Positions 46,568-58,136 of a stretch of 64,000 bases of DNA are shown piece after piece. Below the pieces are notes generated by a model. It saw only the letters and a list, made by a program, of their open reading frames with translations. It was not told the origin of the DNA and searched no databases. A program made the translations under genes and the position numbers. Location: contig ML133465.1 of the NCBI GenBank assembly GCA_003864495.1, forward strand, positions 248,001 to 312,000. Direction: 5' to 3'. The stretch is from Nemopilema nomurai. Taxonomy: Eukaryota; Cnidaria; Scyphozoa; Rhizostomeae; Rhizostomatidae. Numbering within the stretch: position 1 is the stretch's first letter; each line of letters begins with the position of its first letter.

Positions 46568-48769
46568 GTGGTACAGTGAAGTCACATGACTTAGAAATAT
46601 CACGTATCAAGACACTCCAGCTTTATTGTCAATGTCAGATTATACAACAGTGAGAGCTGAGCAAGGTTTTGCTTTGAAAAGTTACACTTTCTTTGGGATG
46701 GAAACAACTTTCTGAGCCTTCAAGTTTCTGCTATGATTAATTTTGAAAGATCATCAACAGAAGACTATAAACGCTTTATCAATGCGCAATGCCCGTTTAA
46801 CTACTCTTTCCAGAATATTAAGGCAGCTATGTCAAGCGTAGAAAACAGTTGTATGAGTTTCTTTACAAAGGTGATGTCAAACAGAATCCCCAAAACTATA
46901 ATCTATAACTTTGAATCTATGACTATGAGTCTAAGAGAAATGCAACTGTCAAAAACATTTCTTTACATGTATAACCCTTAGTGTTTTGTTGCATTTCCGT
47001 GAGTACCAGAGCCACAATGTTCCAAACAGAGAATGAGTAGTTAGGAACGAAGAAGTGGAGTAACACCTTTCTGAGAATCATTCATTGTATTTATCCCGCG
47101 CTTTAAATTGTCATTGCTTTAAATGTGGTGGTTCTGGCACTCAGTATATTGTTGTGTGTACTGTTGCTATCAGCAGAGAGTGAAAAGATCTCGTAAGATA
47201 TATGAATCACAGAAATATTAGAAAAATCATCAAAATCACCAAAGCACAAACAAATCAGTAAAAACATAAAAATTACGTAATGGATCACAAAAATTACAAG
47301 AAATAAAAAAGGCAATGAAAATCAATGGAAAATCATTTTGATCTTTGAAATTGCAAAACCTCGTACATTTCTCTTGGAGTGATATGTCCCTCCCTTCGCA
47401 GTGAGTGCAATAAGAACTAATACACATGTGCTTGCATTGCACGAGACATCTCTTTTGTACTTTTGAAGGCCTGCAGCTTCCAAGAATCAACACCTTATTC
47501 ATGCTCCAATGGTCAATGGGTGTAACGCTTGGGTATACTTAATAAGTGAGAGGTCAGCCCGTCTGACAGTTGAACCGGTTCTATAACGTGCTGTCATCAT
47601 CTTTTACTAAGTATAACTGAGTATTTCTTTATGAAATTTGCGCTTTAGTACAAGCGAATCTCTAAAGAAATTATATATATAATTAACTCTTGCATCAAAT
47701 AACCTATTCCAGGTAATAAGTTAAATTTCCGTCTTTATCGACTGGTGGAAGTCCTTTTGCCTATGTACCACGACATCACGAAAGGCAGATTTCACTCATA
47801 CAACTCTTTCCTTTCTCAACGTTTTCCCCAAGTCTCTACTGAATCTCAATTTAACTCTGAAATCTTCGTGAGTTTTTTATTTCGTTGCTGCTGTATCGCC
47901 TTTCTATTTATTGACTGATCAACAGAACGGCGTTGAATATTAATTTATAGTAATTTTTGAATAATAATATATGTTATATATAATAAGATACGGCAGCTAT
48001 TTAACTATAGAAATCCAAGGAAACGACTTCTAAGCCTGATATTTGCCTCAGTAAAACCTTTTGCATTATACATTAGGTTTCTTTAAAGTGTTTTTACTGT
48101 ACAAATTTTGGAAGGGGAAACTGCCCTCTCTCGTTCTTAAGAAGTGGTTAATGCTAGTTGCAAAGGACTATTTATTTTACACGCTAGCGACTCGGGCATT
48201 TCCTGCAATTTGAAACGTTTTATGAGTGTGCGATAGTTTCAAAACCTCTATCGTCTACTATGGCATGTTAATCCTTTGTGAAGTGCTCACATGTGTGGAA
48301 ATGCCTGCTTCGTGACTTGGCCAGTCCTCAAGAGTGGGCTAGAGAAATGCACCCTTCTTCTTTTGTAATTCTTCATTTTCATGCATCTTTTAAACTAAGG
48401 CGGCATTATCACTAAAAAAGAATCGCCCTGTGCCTGTGGAAGCCTCCTTTTGGTCGACATTTCGTGGTGCGATGGTTTGCAATTGTCTCTGCGATGTCCT
48501 TTTACACGCGTTTCAATTTGCTTTTTGTTTGTTAAGTTAGTGAGTGTACAGTTGGGCAAATCTTGGCTTAAACTCAATCCAGTACTAATCCTACTCGATT
48601 CACGGTATTTGCCAGGTTAAAACTTCTAAATCCTCTTTCAGTGCTTCTAACGGCCAATGCCTAGAAGAAAGTTTACTGGCAAATATCTGGCTATCAGGTA
48701 CCATCTAAGTTAATTTTCCGTAAATAACCAAAATATGTAAATAACCAAAATATGTAACTTAACAAAACA

Positions 48770-49205
48770 TAACACTTAACATAACACTTAACATAACACT
48801 TAACATAACATAACATAACATAACATAACATAACATAACATAACATAACATAACATAACATAACATAACATAACATAACATAACATTTAACATAACATAA
48901 CATAACATAACATAACATAACATAACATAACATAACATTTAACATAACATAACATAACATAACATAACATAACATAACATAACATAACATAACATAACAT
49001 AACATAACATAACATAACATAACATAACATTTAACATAACATAAAACTTAACATAACATTTAACATAACATAACATAACATAACATAACATAACATAACA
49101 TAACATAGCATAACATAACATAACATAACATAACATAACAAAACACAACATAACATAACATAACATAACATAACATAACATACATAACATAACGTAACAT
49201 AATAT
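48770..49205 (+). repeat. Pentanucleotide array (TAACA)n with periodic interruptions
   Basis: About 435 bp of nearly pure TAACA. The variant AACATTTAAC or AACACTTAAC interrupts it at about 48770-48800, 48885, 48937, 49029 and 49058, dividing the array into blocks. Frames on the minus strand stay open only because the five-base unit contains no stop in those frames. Confidence 0.95.
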
Positions 49206-50639
49206 AACTTCATACGCAACACAATACTGCTACATAACAACATGGACCCATGGTACACACACACATATGGGACGGTGAGCACGTGTTTGCCACTCATCAG
49301 ATTGATTGCAACTGTAAAGATATGTAATATTACACAAAGTTTATACTTACAGAGATATATGATAAGCCCAAACAGTTTCCTTTTAAGATAGATTTTAAAA
49401 AGAATGTCCCATCATCTTTTATTTACCCCACTTTGAGACACAAACTTCCTTTCACAAAGTAGCTCACATCTACTCTTTCTTGTATCATACACAACTTTAC
49501 GGTCATGTGATTTTGTGATGTGTTGTGATGTACCCAAACAATATTCTACTTGTTAAAAGTACAAGCTTTTATGATCAAGAACTCTGTTGGTTTACATCTC
49601 TGCATCTGGTTTCAGACGCTAAAATTTTGGGACAGTTTTTGAAAGCAAAGCTTCACATCTGAAAGCATTGAAAATGTTTATACAAAATTATCGCCTTCAC
49701 TTTAACGTCGCTTGGTTGCAGCCTCTGATGCAAATAAAGCTCACTACATGATATATCTGGGCCAACTGTATCTTTTCACGCGCATTATAAAACTTTGATG
49801 ATTGACTTTTTTATTGCTTATAAGGCATTTTGTTTGTGAAATGCTTTTCATCAAACCTCCTTCGGAAACTTTTTGTCACATTTAAGTGTCGCAGTCACAT
49901 TTACACGTATAATCAACACAGTATATCATGTCCAATTCAAGACCTTATTACAATGAAGTAGTAATAATTTCCTTGGCAGAATGCTAAACGCTGCCCAAAA
50001 GTAAAGTGCTACGTTTTAGAGCTCTAGGAAACAAAATCAACGAGCTTTCACCTATGATTTCAAGGTAGAACAACATTGTGGATGCTTGTGGCTTACGGGT
50101 ATAAATTCTAACTTATTTTTTCCGAGGGCAGGTGAATATTTCACACCAAAACACGAAAGCTCTAAATTATTCATCCAATCTGCAGGCCTAATTTCATAGT
50201 TTGTTTGGCGTACCCAGATAGCAGCTGGCCCTCCAGTGCTAAGGCCTAAGAAGTCGCTGTTCAGCAAGGCGTTTTCATTACTGTTAATGTGCTCTTTTTC
50301 ATTGTCGAAAATCACACGCGGGTTGAAATCTTAACTATTCATAAAGCTAGACATGTCCATTATCTCCTAATTATAATGCCATGAGCTACAGCGTGATAGT
50401 TTGAAAGATTTCAGTGTGACAAGTATTTTAATAAGATTTAGAGTTTCAAAAACATATTTTCATGCTTGAGTTTTCTGCAAACCTTTAATTTTACAGATGG
50501 TGAAGGTAGACGTTTCTTTTGCAAAGCTGCATAATCTTCGTAGTAATTTTTCTTGTTTTTTTAATACTTAATTCATACGCCCAGAATTGCTGATCTAACC
50601 ACATTTAACCTTTCACACATTTCACTCAACTCCATACCT

Positions 50640-51010
50640 GTATATTTTGACGAATCGAGAAGAAATTCAACAAAGGATTGTCTTTTAATATCTTATTTAA
50701 CACAATTATAGTAAATTTATATATTTTTTTAAATATTTTATTTATTATTTGTCGCAGCTTTCAAATTATTTCCAATAATTTGAAAACCATAAAAAATATC
50801 GCAGCTTTCAAAAAGAAAATTGAAGCCTGGAAAGCGGCCAACTGCAGCTGCCAATGTTCTTGTAAATAGGACTTTATACTTTTAAATTAGTTTTATACAA
50901 ATATGTTTAGTTAGTTGGTTTGAATTAGTTTATATTTATGGCATTAGCTATAATAACTAGCCAGCAACGAAAAAAAATGAAAATAAAAATATATCCTTTG
51001 ACTCAAATCT
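50640..51010 (+). mobile_element. 3' end of a non-LTR retrotransposon (LINE)
   Basis: The frame at 50748-50866 reads FQIISNNLKTIKNIAAF, then KKKIEAWKAANCSCQC and a stop. The pattern LSNNLK-x-I-x-x-x-x-x-FKKKI-x-x-W-x...C-x-C-x-C is the usual C-terminal end of CR1/L2/RTE-like reverse-transcriptase ORFs. An AT-rich tail follows. Nothing upstream resembles reverse transcriptase, so this would be a 5'-truncated insertion. A diverged direct repeat of about 50 bp flanks it (about 50665-50720 and 51040-51095). Confidence 0.5.
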
Positions 51011-51474
51011 ATATCTGTTTATTATTTTATTTTGAAATTCAATATAGGATCATCTTTTAATAACGTATCTAACACAAGTATAATAGTGATTTATTGTTTG
51101 ATTATTCTATTTCATATATCCCAGAACATTATAGTAGTTATGTACAGCACATCATTTCAGTCATGAATCTGTCACATGATTCGGGAATACGTAAACCGCT
51201 CTGCGCATGCCCAGCTCTTTGCAATATCTTGACATTCTGCTGCAGAGGTTTTTGTAATGCTTTTTCCGCGATGCGATCCTTTGCCTGCGCAATCTTGAAT
51301 CAAACTGTCAGTATTGTTAAGTAATGAAAATGCACGAAGTATTGCCACGAGAACTTCTCGAACTGTGATAACATACATCCAAAATGACATAAGCAGTTCG
51401 CAACTCTGCATTATTTGCTGTCTGCTCACATAAGTTTTAACCACGTATTTTGATTGGGGATCTGTCTTTGTTGT

Positions 51475-51740
51475 AAGAAGCAGCCCTTCATTCAAGAAAG
51501 GTTCCCTTTTAGCGAAAGAAGTACCTCCTTTTTTTAGGTTTCTCTCCATTAAAGGAAATTGCTCTTCATTTAAGGATCTTTCTCTTCAAATAAGGGATCA
51601 GGTCTTCATTAAATGGAGGTTATTTTCATTTAAGGAAGGAGTTTTTAATTTAAACAATGCTATCTTTAATAAAGGAAGGTCCTTTTTAGTAAAGGAAGCT
51701 GTTTTTCATTAAAAGAAGAAGCTCTGCATTAAAGAATCCC
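51475..51740 (+). repeat. Degenerate tandem repeat of a TTCATTTAAGGAAG-like unit
   Basis: About ten diverged units of 22-28 bp, each with a core like CTTCATTTAAGGAAG or TTTTTAGTAAAGGAAG. Units differ by substitutions and small indels, so the array is old. No coding role is seen. Confidence 0.7.
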
Positions 51741-52419
51741 TTACCAGGACACAGTATCTGTGAGAAATATCAGCACACACCTTTGTGCCTTGCCAATACA
51801 AGAATAAGTTTTTACCAACCAAGGAATCATTCTCCAATAGCCACACAACGTTCTGATGAAAGACTCAAAGTCTATTCTACTTTAAACCTGAACTCAAATT
51901 ATCACAGGATTTTTGTTCTTTCAAGGCTGGACCTATTACTTTGTACTCCTGACCTCTGCAATCTAGGCAGGTTTGAGCCTTAGAGCTTCTATCAATAATA
52001 CGAATCTTTCTTAAATCTCCTTTTCCAGCTTTGAATCTATACATGGTCAGCTATCGGATTCTATATTTGATTTCGTTAAGGCAAATGTCTCTGTTGTCCG
52101 TAGATGAGCTATTCTAAATGATAGCTTCAATTTCTTTCATAATAGCCCTTTGTGTAGTGGTCCATAACTCGATCGAAATCGAAATAAGGAACGAAATCGT
52201 TGATCACTGAACCTTTTTGGTACAAAGCAGCCATTGACCGCTGTCTTTCGTGCTCACTATGATTATGGTGACGTCAAATTTATACCCAAATACACAGAAA
52301 CTATTCAGCTTGGATTTGTAATCAGCTAAAACATTGGTCATCTGGTGCACTAAAACCAACTTTCGATACTGGCTGGTAAAAGATCTTTACCGGTTGGTAC
52401 TATCAAGAAGTTGAGTCTG

Positions 52420-52470
52420 CGTGGGTCCACGCGGATCCACGCGGTCCATGCGGGTCAACCCGGGTGAACG
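52420..52470. repeat. GC-rich short repeat with GGTCCACGCGG units
   Basis: Three imperfect units, GGGTCCACGCGG, ATCCACGCGG and TCCATGCGGG, are followed by GTCAACCCGGGTGAAC. Several short inverted matches exist inside it (GCGTGGGTCCACGC). It is a small CpG island-like patch in AT-rich DNA. Confidence 0.5.
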
Positions 52471-52785
52471 CATTTCTGAAACGTGCCGTAATTCTTTTTG
52501 TAACTGTGAGGCTATCAAGCTGGCATTGGTTCACGTGAATCGTTTTTTCGTTCAAACATTTCACCGCACCGGTTTTAGTGCAAAAAGTACGAAGCCTACC
52601 ATTGTGTACGGCAGTGGGCCATTGCGTTTGTGAAAAATACTATATCGCATGTTCGTTGAACTCTGCAACCTAAAGAGCAATCGAATTGAGTCTCACTTCT
52701 ACAAACCTGCTTGTGCTTATGCTCCAGCCAGTTCAAATATTTCAGCATGCACGTGGTTTTCCTAATGTAGAGGGAACGTTCTCCA

Positions 52786-52924
52786 GGGCCTCCGACGAAA
52801 GGGGGCCGGGGTGGCCATGGCCCCGCACTTTTTTGTAAAACAATATAGCTTTTTTAAACATCTTTTGTTATAATTGTTAAAATCTCCCTTGGCCCCTCCA
52901 CTTTCCAACCTGCGTCGGAGCCCA
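52786..52924 (-). mobile_element. CTCCGACG-end MITE, copy 2 (inverted)
   Basis: Bounded by GGCCTCCGACG and CGTCGGAGCCC. It is the reverse complement of the element at 41170-41297, including CCTTGGCCCCTCCACTTTCC and CGCACTTTTTTGTAAAAC. It has the best preserved ends of the three copies. Confidence 0.8.
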
Positions 52925-55900
52925 TGCTCTTGAATCATTTCAACAGCTTTCAGGGGGAATTTGAGCCCAATTTTCGATCGTTGTCAATTTGTTTTATTAA
53001 AACTTAAGTATTGTTTTGATGTCATTTTCCCGCTGTTAATATTTCCAAATGAATATAAGAACGCTCTTCGGTGCCGTGATTGACAACAACAACAACTACA
53101 AAAACCGAAGCGGCGTTGCGAAGGAATGGGAAGCAGAGTGATTGGTCAGCAAAGAATTTTAAACGTAAGAGAAAAATAAACAACATCAGGGTACCGTAAA
53201 CAACCCCTCTGTGAAATAGAACAAATTGAACAGCTTCAAACCGGTACTGGAAGAATAGTCAGTTTGATTCAAAACAGTATGAGCCCTGCGTTAATTTGTC
53301 TCGAAGGACAAAGGTCAAAGGTAGCCAGGATAATAGGACGTACTGTTAAGCCAGTTGAATCTACTTTCTCTCTGTGATATCTAGTTTTTAAGTGCAATAT
53401 AAACATTTAGAATTCATTTTCCGCAAATTTTTAAAGACAGCGTGGATATTGATATTAAATAGTAGTTTCTGCCTAGACGTACTAGCCCATTATATCAATT
53501 TCTGTGGATTTTGTTGCTTGATTTTGTTTAGACTATCTACTGTCGAGGGACTTATTTAATGTCATTTCCTATTTTAACTTCATTTTCTATTTTCACATGT
53601 TTGTATCATTTCGTTTCACCATTTTCTATATTTTATACAGTATTGAAATTTAGGAAAAAATCTTTTTTCCTGCATGGTATTATCAGATTCACTTACTGAA
53701 ACTTGTGCTTATCTTCTGTCAATAAAGAAATCATTAAAGACTTTAAGCAAAAAGTTTCATTTAGCCACGCGACTTTTTCATCTCTATTCACCACAAATTT
53801 TCCAATCCTATAAATACGGGTTGGCAGCATAAAGATTCATCATACTTAGGGGTTGAAATAAGTTGCAACTTTAAAGCCATCTGGTTTACGAATTACGCAC
53901 TGAAATGATTTGGTAGACTTCAAAAAGTTTCAAGAGTATGCCCGTGGAATCCAATTGAAACCTTCTTGCTTTTTGATATAACATTTGCTAATGAGTTTCA
54001 TAATGAGTTTCATAATACTGACTCTATAATAATATTTGGTTTGTATCGAGCTAATGAAGAAGAAGTTTATTTTGAAGCGCCCGTTTCTTTGTTTTGACGT
54101 GACATCATTCGTAGTGTCGAGCGAGATTTTAACTGAACACCAGTTAATACACCCCTTCTCCTTTTCACAGTGAATGAAGAATGAATGAAGAATATGGCTA
54201 ATTATACTGCTTTTACACGAGAAATTTTAGAACGGTCCTAAACGGAATTTTCCCCAGGTCTAGTACGGTCTAGTGCGGTGGAGCTCGGTTAAAATGGAAA
54301 ACTGAACCGCACTATACTTAATAGAACCGGCCTAGCGATAATAATAATGTCTTTCGTTTATTGAAGTGCCACTGACTTGATAAACCCAAATTACTTTGTA
54401 AGCAATGTTGAGTAAATGATTGAAAACTCTGCTAACATTCAGCCGACTTTTGATTTGAGTGTTCCTTGTACCAAAACAAAATGTCTAGGGCAACTGCCGG
54501 TCCTAATTTTTTCCAGTGGTCGACGGTAATAAGCGAAAACACGCATACCTTTCGGCAAACTGCAAAACTTTTTGCTCATTTTAACCAAAAATTACTAGCT
54601 TTCGAGCAAATCGTTTTGAGTCGTCCGGTGTTTTAGTGTCTCTAATGTTTGGATGTTAGACAGTATCTCGTATAAATTTAAGGGACCGCAAAGGCTCTTG
54701 GGTAGCAACGTCTTTGACGCTATTTCTACCCTTTGGCGGCAATTTGGCCTGATGCAACAGACTCAAAAAACCCCAGAATCGAGGCTTTGTAAAAGAACCA
54801 CAGCGTCGTTTATTAATTCATCTGTTAGCTCTTGTTTGGTCATTGCCTGGCACAACTGAATTAACTTTGCTGCTAAGTAATTGGATGAATGTCTTTTTCA
54901 ATGTTGCCGTCGTCGTTAATGTTGTGTTTCCCAAATGATGATCTCCCGTTTTGGGCCTAAGTATTAGCCGTAAACAAAATACCGTCATCGCTGATTAAGG
55001 TGAATTTGCGGTCTTGGTTACATTTGTGGGTTGTGAAAAATTAGATTACGATACTGGAGGCTACAGTGTTTCGCTTGCAAAAGCTGTAAACGTTGTTTTT
55101 CTGTATTTTACTATGCAGTCTAGGTGATATCTACAAAGTCAGTGCCTCAAATTTAAGCCAGACTGTTTTACTTAGGGCTTGCATAATAAAGCCTGGAACA
55201 CATTCTTCGAAGCCCGTCAATTTCTGATAAACCACAAACGAATCCAGTCCACTGGTCAGCTGTTTATCCACGATGTTCCAGGTTGGCGATCTCTGCGCTT
55301 TTGTTCTTAACAAAGGCCACACTCACACTGTTTCGTAAGTGTAGCAAAAATGGCTGAATTGCAAAATGAAAAAAAATGATTTTCATAAAATTAATTATTT
55401 AAACAGCAAAGGCAACTTCTGCAAGCCAATTTACTAGCTACACACACCAACAAAGTAATAGAAGCGCTGGTAACTTTTTCACGATTTGTTATTTTGCTTT
55501 ATTCTATCAAAAATAATCGAGGCAGGACTTCTTGATTCAAAACAAGAAAATTGCAGCTAGGTGATGGTGCTCAGATGAAACAAAATGGATCCTGGCTGAT
55601 TTGATGTACTTAGCTAGTTGAGAAATCTTGATCGTTATGATTGAACGAAAATCAACATTTCGCAAAATTCCAATAAAAAAATGTTTGCCTCGCAATATCG
55701 TTTTGCATTACATGAAGTAAATTCTCCCACATTGCTGTCCCATTTCATGCTGAAATAAGTGCACGTTTTAAGGCAAAGGTCTAACTCTGAAAGCCCCTCA
55801 GACCAGCGTTATTTTAGCAGCCCAAACATCAGAATCTTGGCGGCAAAACCAGAGCCACATTCTAAATTCTTTTTGAGGTAGGACTAATATTAATGCAAAG

Positions 55901-57304
55901 ATTCTCTAGATTAAATAAAGTCAATGATCAGTACCGCTGAGACTGCAAGCAAAGATTTAGATTAAGCCTTTTCATTGGCCACATCTAAATCGGTAATTCG
56001 ATTACAGTGTCTTTAGATTTGAATGATCTAAGATTGTCCATAGTAATGTATGGATGTTTAAAATAATCCGAACATCCAGATTCTTAACATTCCCGAAAAT
56101 ACTGATAACTGAATGAGAAGATTGAGTTTTTTTCAGAATTCTGTTATCTTCACCAATTGTCTTCCTTCTCAACTGTTACATCCTAATTTTGTTACTTCAG
56201 CAACTATTTGCTGTTCCTCTTATAAACATGTGTTACACTTACAAACTTATAAACAATTATTCTTATAGTCTATTGACATCTTGATCCTTAAACTGTAACA
56301 TTTTCTGGATATGGATACGAATACAAACTGACAGAACGCTTTAAACGATACTTTGATCACATGACAAATCAACGTTCACCAATGGGCCTAATCACATACC
56401 ACTATCTTGTGACCTTTAATCATTAAATTCACGGCCCGAAGTAGAAATTACTTGTTTATATACACTCTTTTTTACCAAGGGAATACCCAACGTAAGCATG
56501 ATTAAATAGGCTGTTGATGAAAGTAGAAAGTAATTTAGAAACAATGCAATACACTGCATTAAATATTAACAGACAAAACAATAACCTTGAGTAGGCTTTA
56601 GCAAGCACAGCAGGATCGGCAACACAATGAAAGCCAAACTCGCAGCAGTATTAAGCCGATAGAATTTGGAAAACCGGCTCATCAGAAAAATGGCCTTAAT
56701 TTTATTATGGCTTCTTTTGTCTAATACTTCGCACAATGGAATTTCATGATCTAATCAAAGCAAAAGATTCTTTTGGTGAAGTAGTATTCCAGAGTATCAA
56801 AAGTGATCTTCAGAACACACCTAGATATAGAAAAGCCTTTTTCTATTTGAGAACTGACCAGAAGATCAATGTTACCGGTTCACTTACCATGCAGTGTGAT
56901 AATTTGATTTTTCATTAAACTGTCTATGGTTCTGGTTGCCATTTAGCCACTAATACCTGTACGTCTGAGACTGTAGATTGTGTAGATTGTGTCTGAGACT
57001 ACCATTTTAAAATAAAGTCTTCAAATTGAAAAAACAAATCAGCGCTCTCATCTTTGTAGCAAGCTTCATTTCGCAAAAGAGAGCTATCAGGTTGATTTGA
57101 ATGTATCCCGTCTGTATTTAGGCTTTGCGATTCGCTTTCCTTTCCTGCTAATGTTTACACTACATATCACATTAGATAGAAATCAAAATGTGTTTGTCGT
57201 GAGATTCATGACTGCATGAAATAAATAAAAATTCATTTGCAAGTAAATGAAGCTAGGCTACAACTTGGCATCCTATATTGAAACACATGGTTAGAGACAT
57301 CTAA

Positions 57305-58010
57305 TAACATTTGAAAGTTTTTAAACATCGGAACCATTTCGAAACATTGGAAACACTAAGAAGCATTGGAAACACTTTGAAACATTGAAGCCACGTCTTG
57401 GAAACATCGGAAGCACCGTCAAACACTTGGGTATATGGGAAACACCCACAAACCATTGGAAACACCCACAAACCATTGGAAACACCCATAAACCATTGGA
57501 AACACCCAGAAACCATTGGAAACACTAAGAAGCATTGGAAACACTTGCCAACATTGAAACCACGTCTTGGAAACATTGGAAGCACCGTCAAACACTTGGA
57601 TATATTGGAAACACCCAGAAGCCATTGGAAACACCCAGAAACCATTGGAAACGCCCAGAAACCATTGGAAACACTAAGAAGCATTGGAAACACTTGCCAA
57701 CATTGAAACCACGTCTTGGAAACATCGGAAGCACCGTCAAACACTTGGATATATTATAAACACCCAGAAACATTGGAAACTCTTGCCAACATTTAAACTA
57801 CGTCTTGGGAACATTGGAAACACCGCCAAACACTTGGAAATATTTGAAACACTCAAAAACATTTGAAACACTTGGCAGCATTGTAACCACGTCTTGGAAA
57901 CATTGGAAATACCGCGAACATTGGATATATTGGAAACACCCAGAAACATTGGAAACATATAGAAACATTGAAAGCAATAGGAAACATTAGATTCATTAGA
58001 AACAATTGGT
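57305..58010. repeat. 20-bp minisatellite with higher-order structure
   Basis: About 700 bp built from an approximately 20-bp unit like CATTGGAAACACCCAGAAAC. A marker segment containing ACGTCTTGG(A/G)AACAT recurs at about 57391, 57560, 57709, 57798 and 57887. The spacings are 169, 149, 89 and 89 bp, which differ by multiples of 20 bp. Overlapping open frames on both strands are a by-product of the repeat. Confidence 0.93.
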
Positions 58011-58017
58011 TACCATG

Positions 58018-58136
58018 GGCTCCGATGCCGGCCGGAACGTGCAGGGGCCAAGGAAGATTTTAACAATCATAACAAGAAATTTTTAGAAAGCTCTATTGTT
58101 GTACAAAAAGTGAGCGGGGCCCTGGCTACGTTGGGA
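58018..58136 (+). mobile_element. CTCCGACG-end MITE, copy 3 (eroded)
   Basis: Begins GGCTCCGATG, has GGGGCCAAGGAAGATTTTAAC and TTGTACAAAAAGTGAGCGGGG in the same order as copies 1 and 2, and ends in a decayed CTACGTTGGGA. It directly abuts the right end of the minisatellite. Confidence 0.7.

Noticed and set aside
48694..49297. Cys/Tyr/Met/Leu-repeat proteins on the minus strand
   Set aside because: Translation of the TAACA array; no gene signals.
57301..57744. Overlapping open frames on both strands, up to 147 codons
   Set aside because: All are produced by the 20-bp minisatellite, whose units lack stops in several frames; the peptides are pure repeat.
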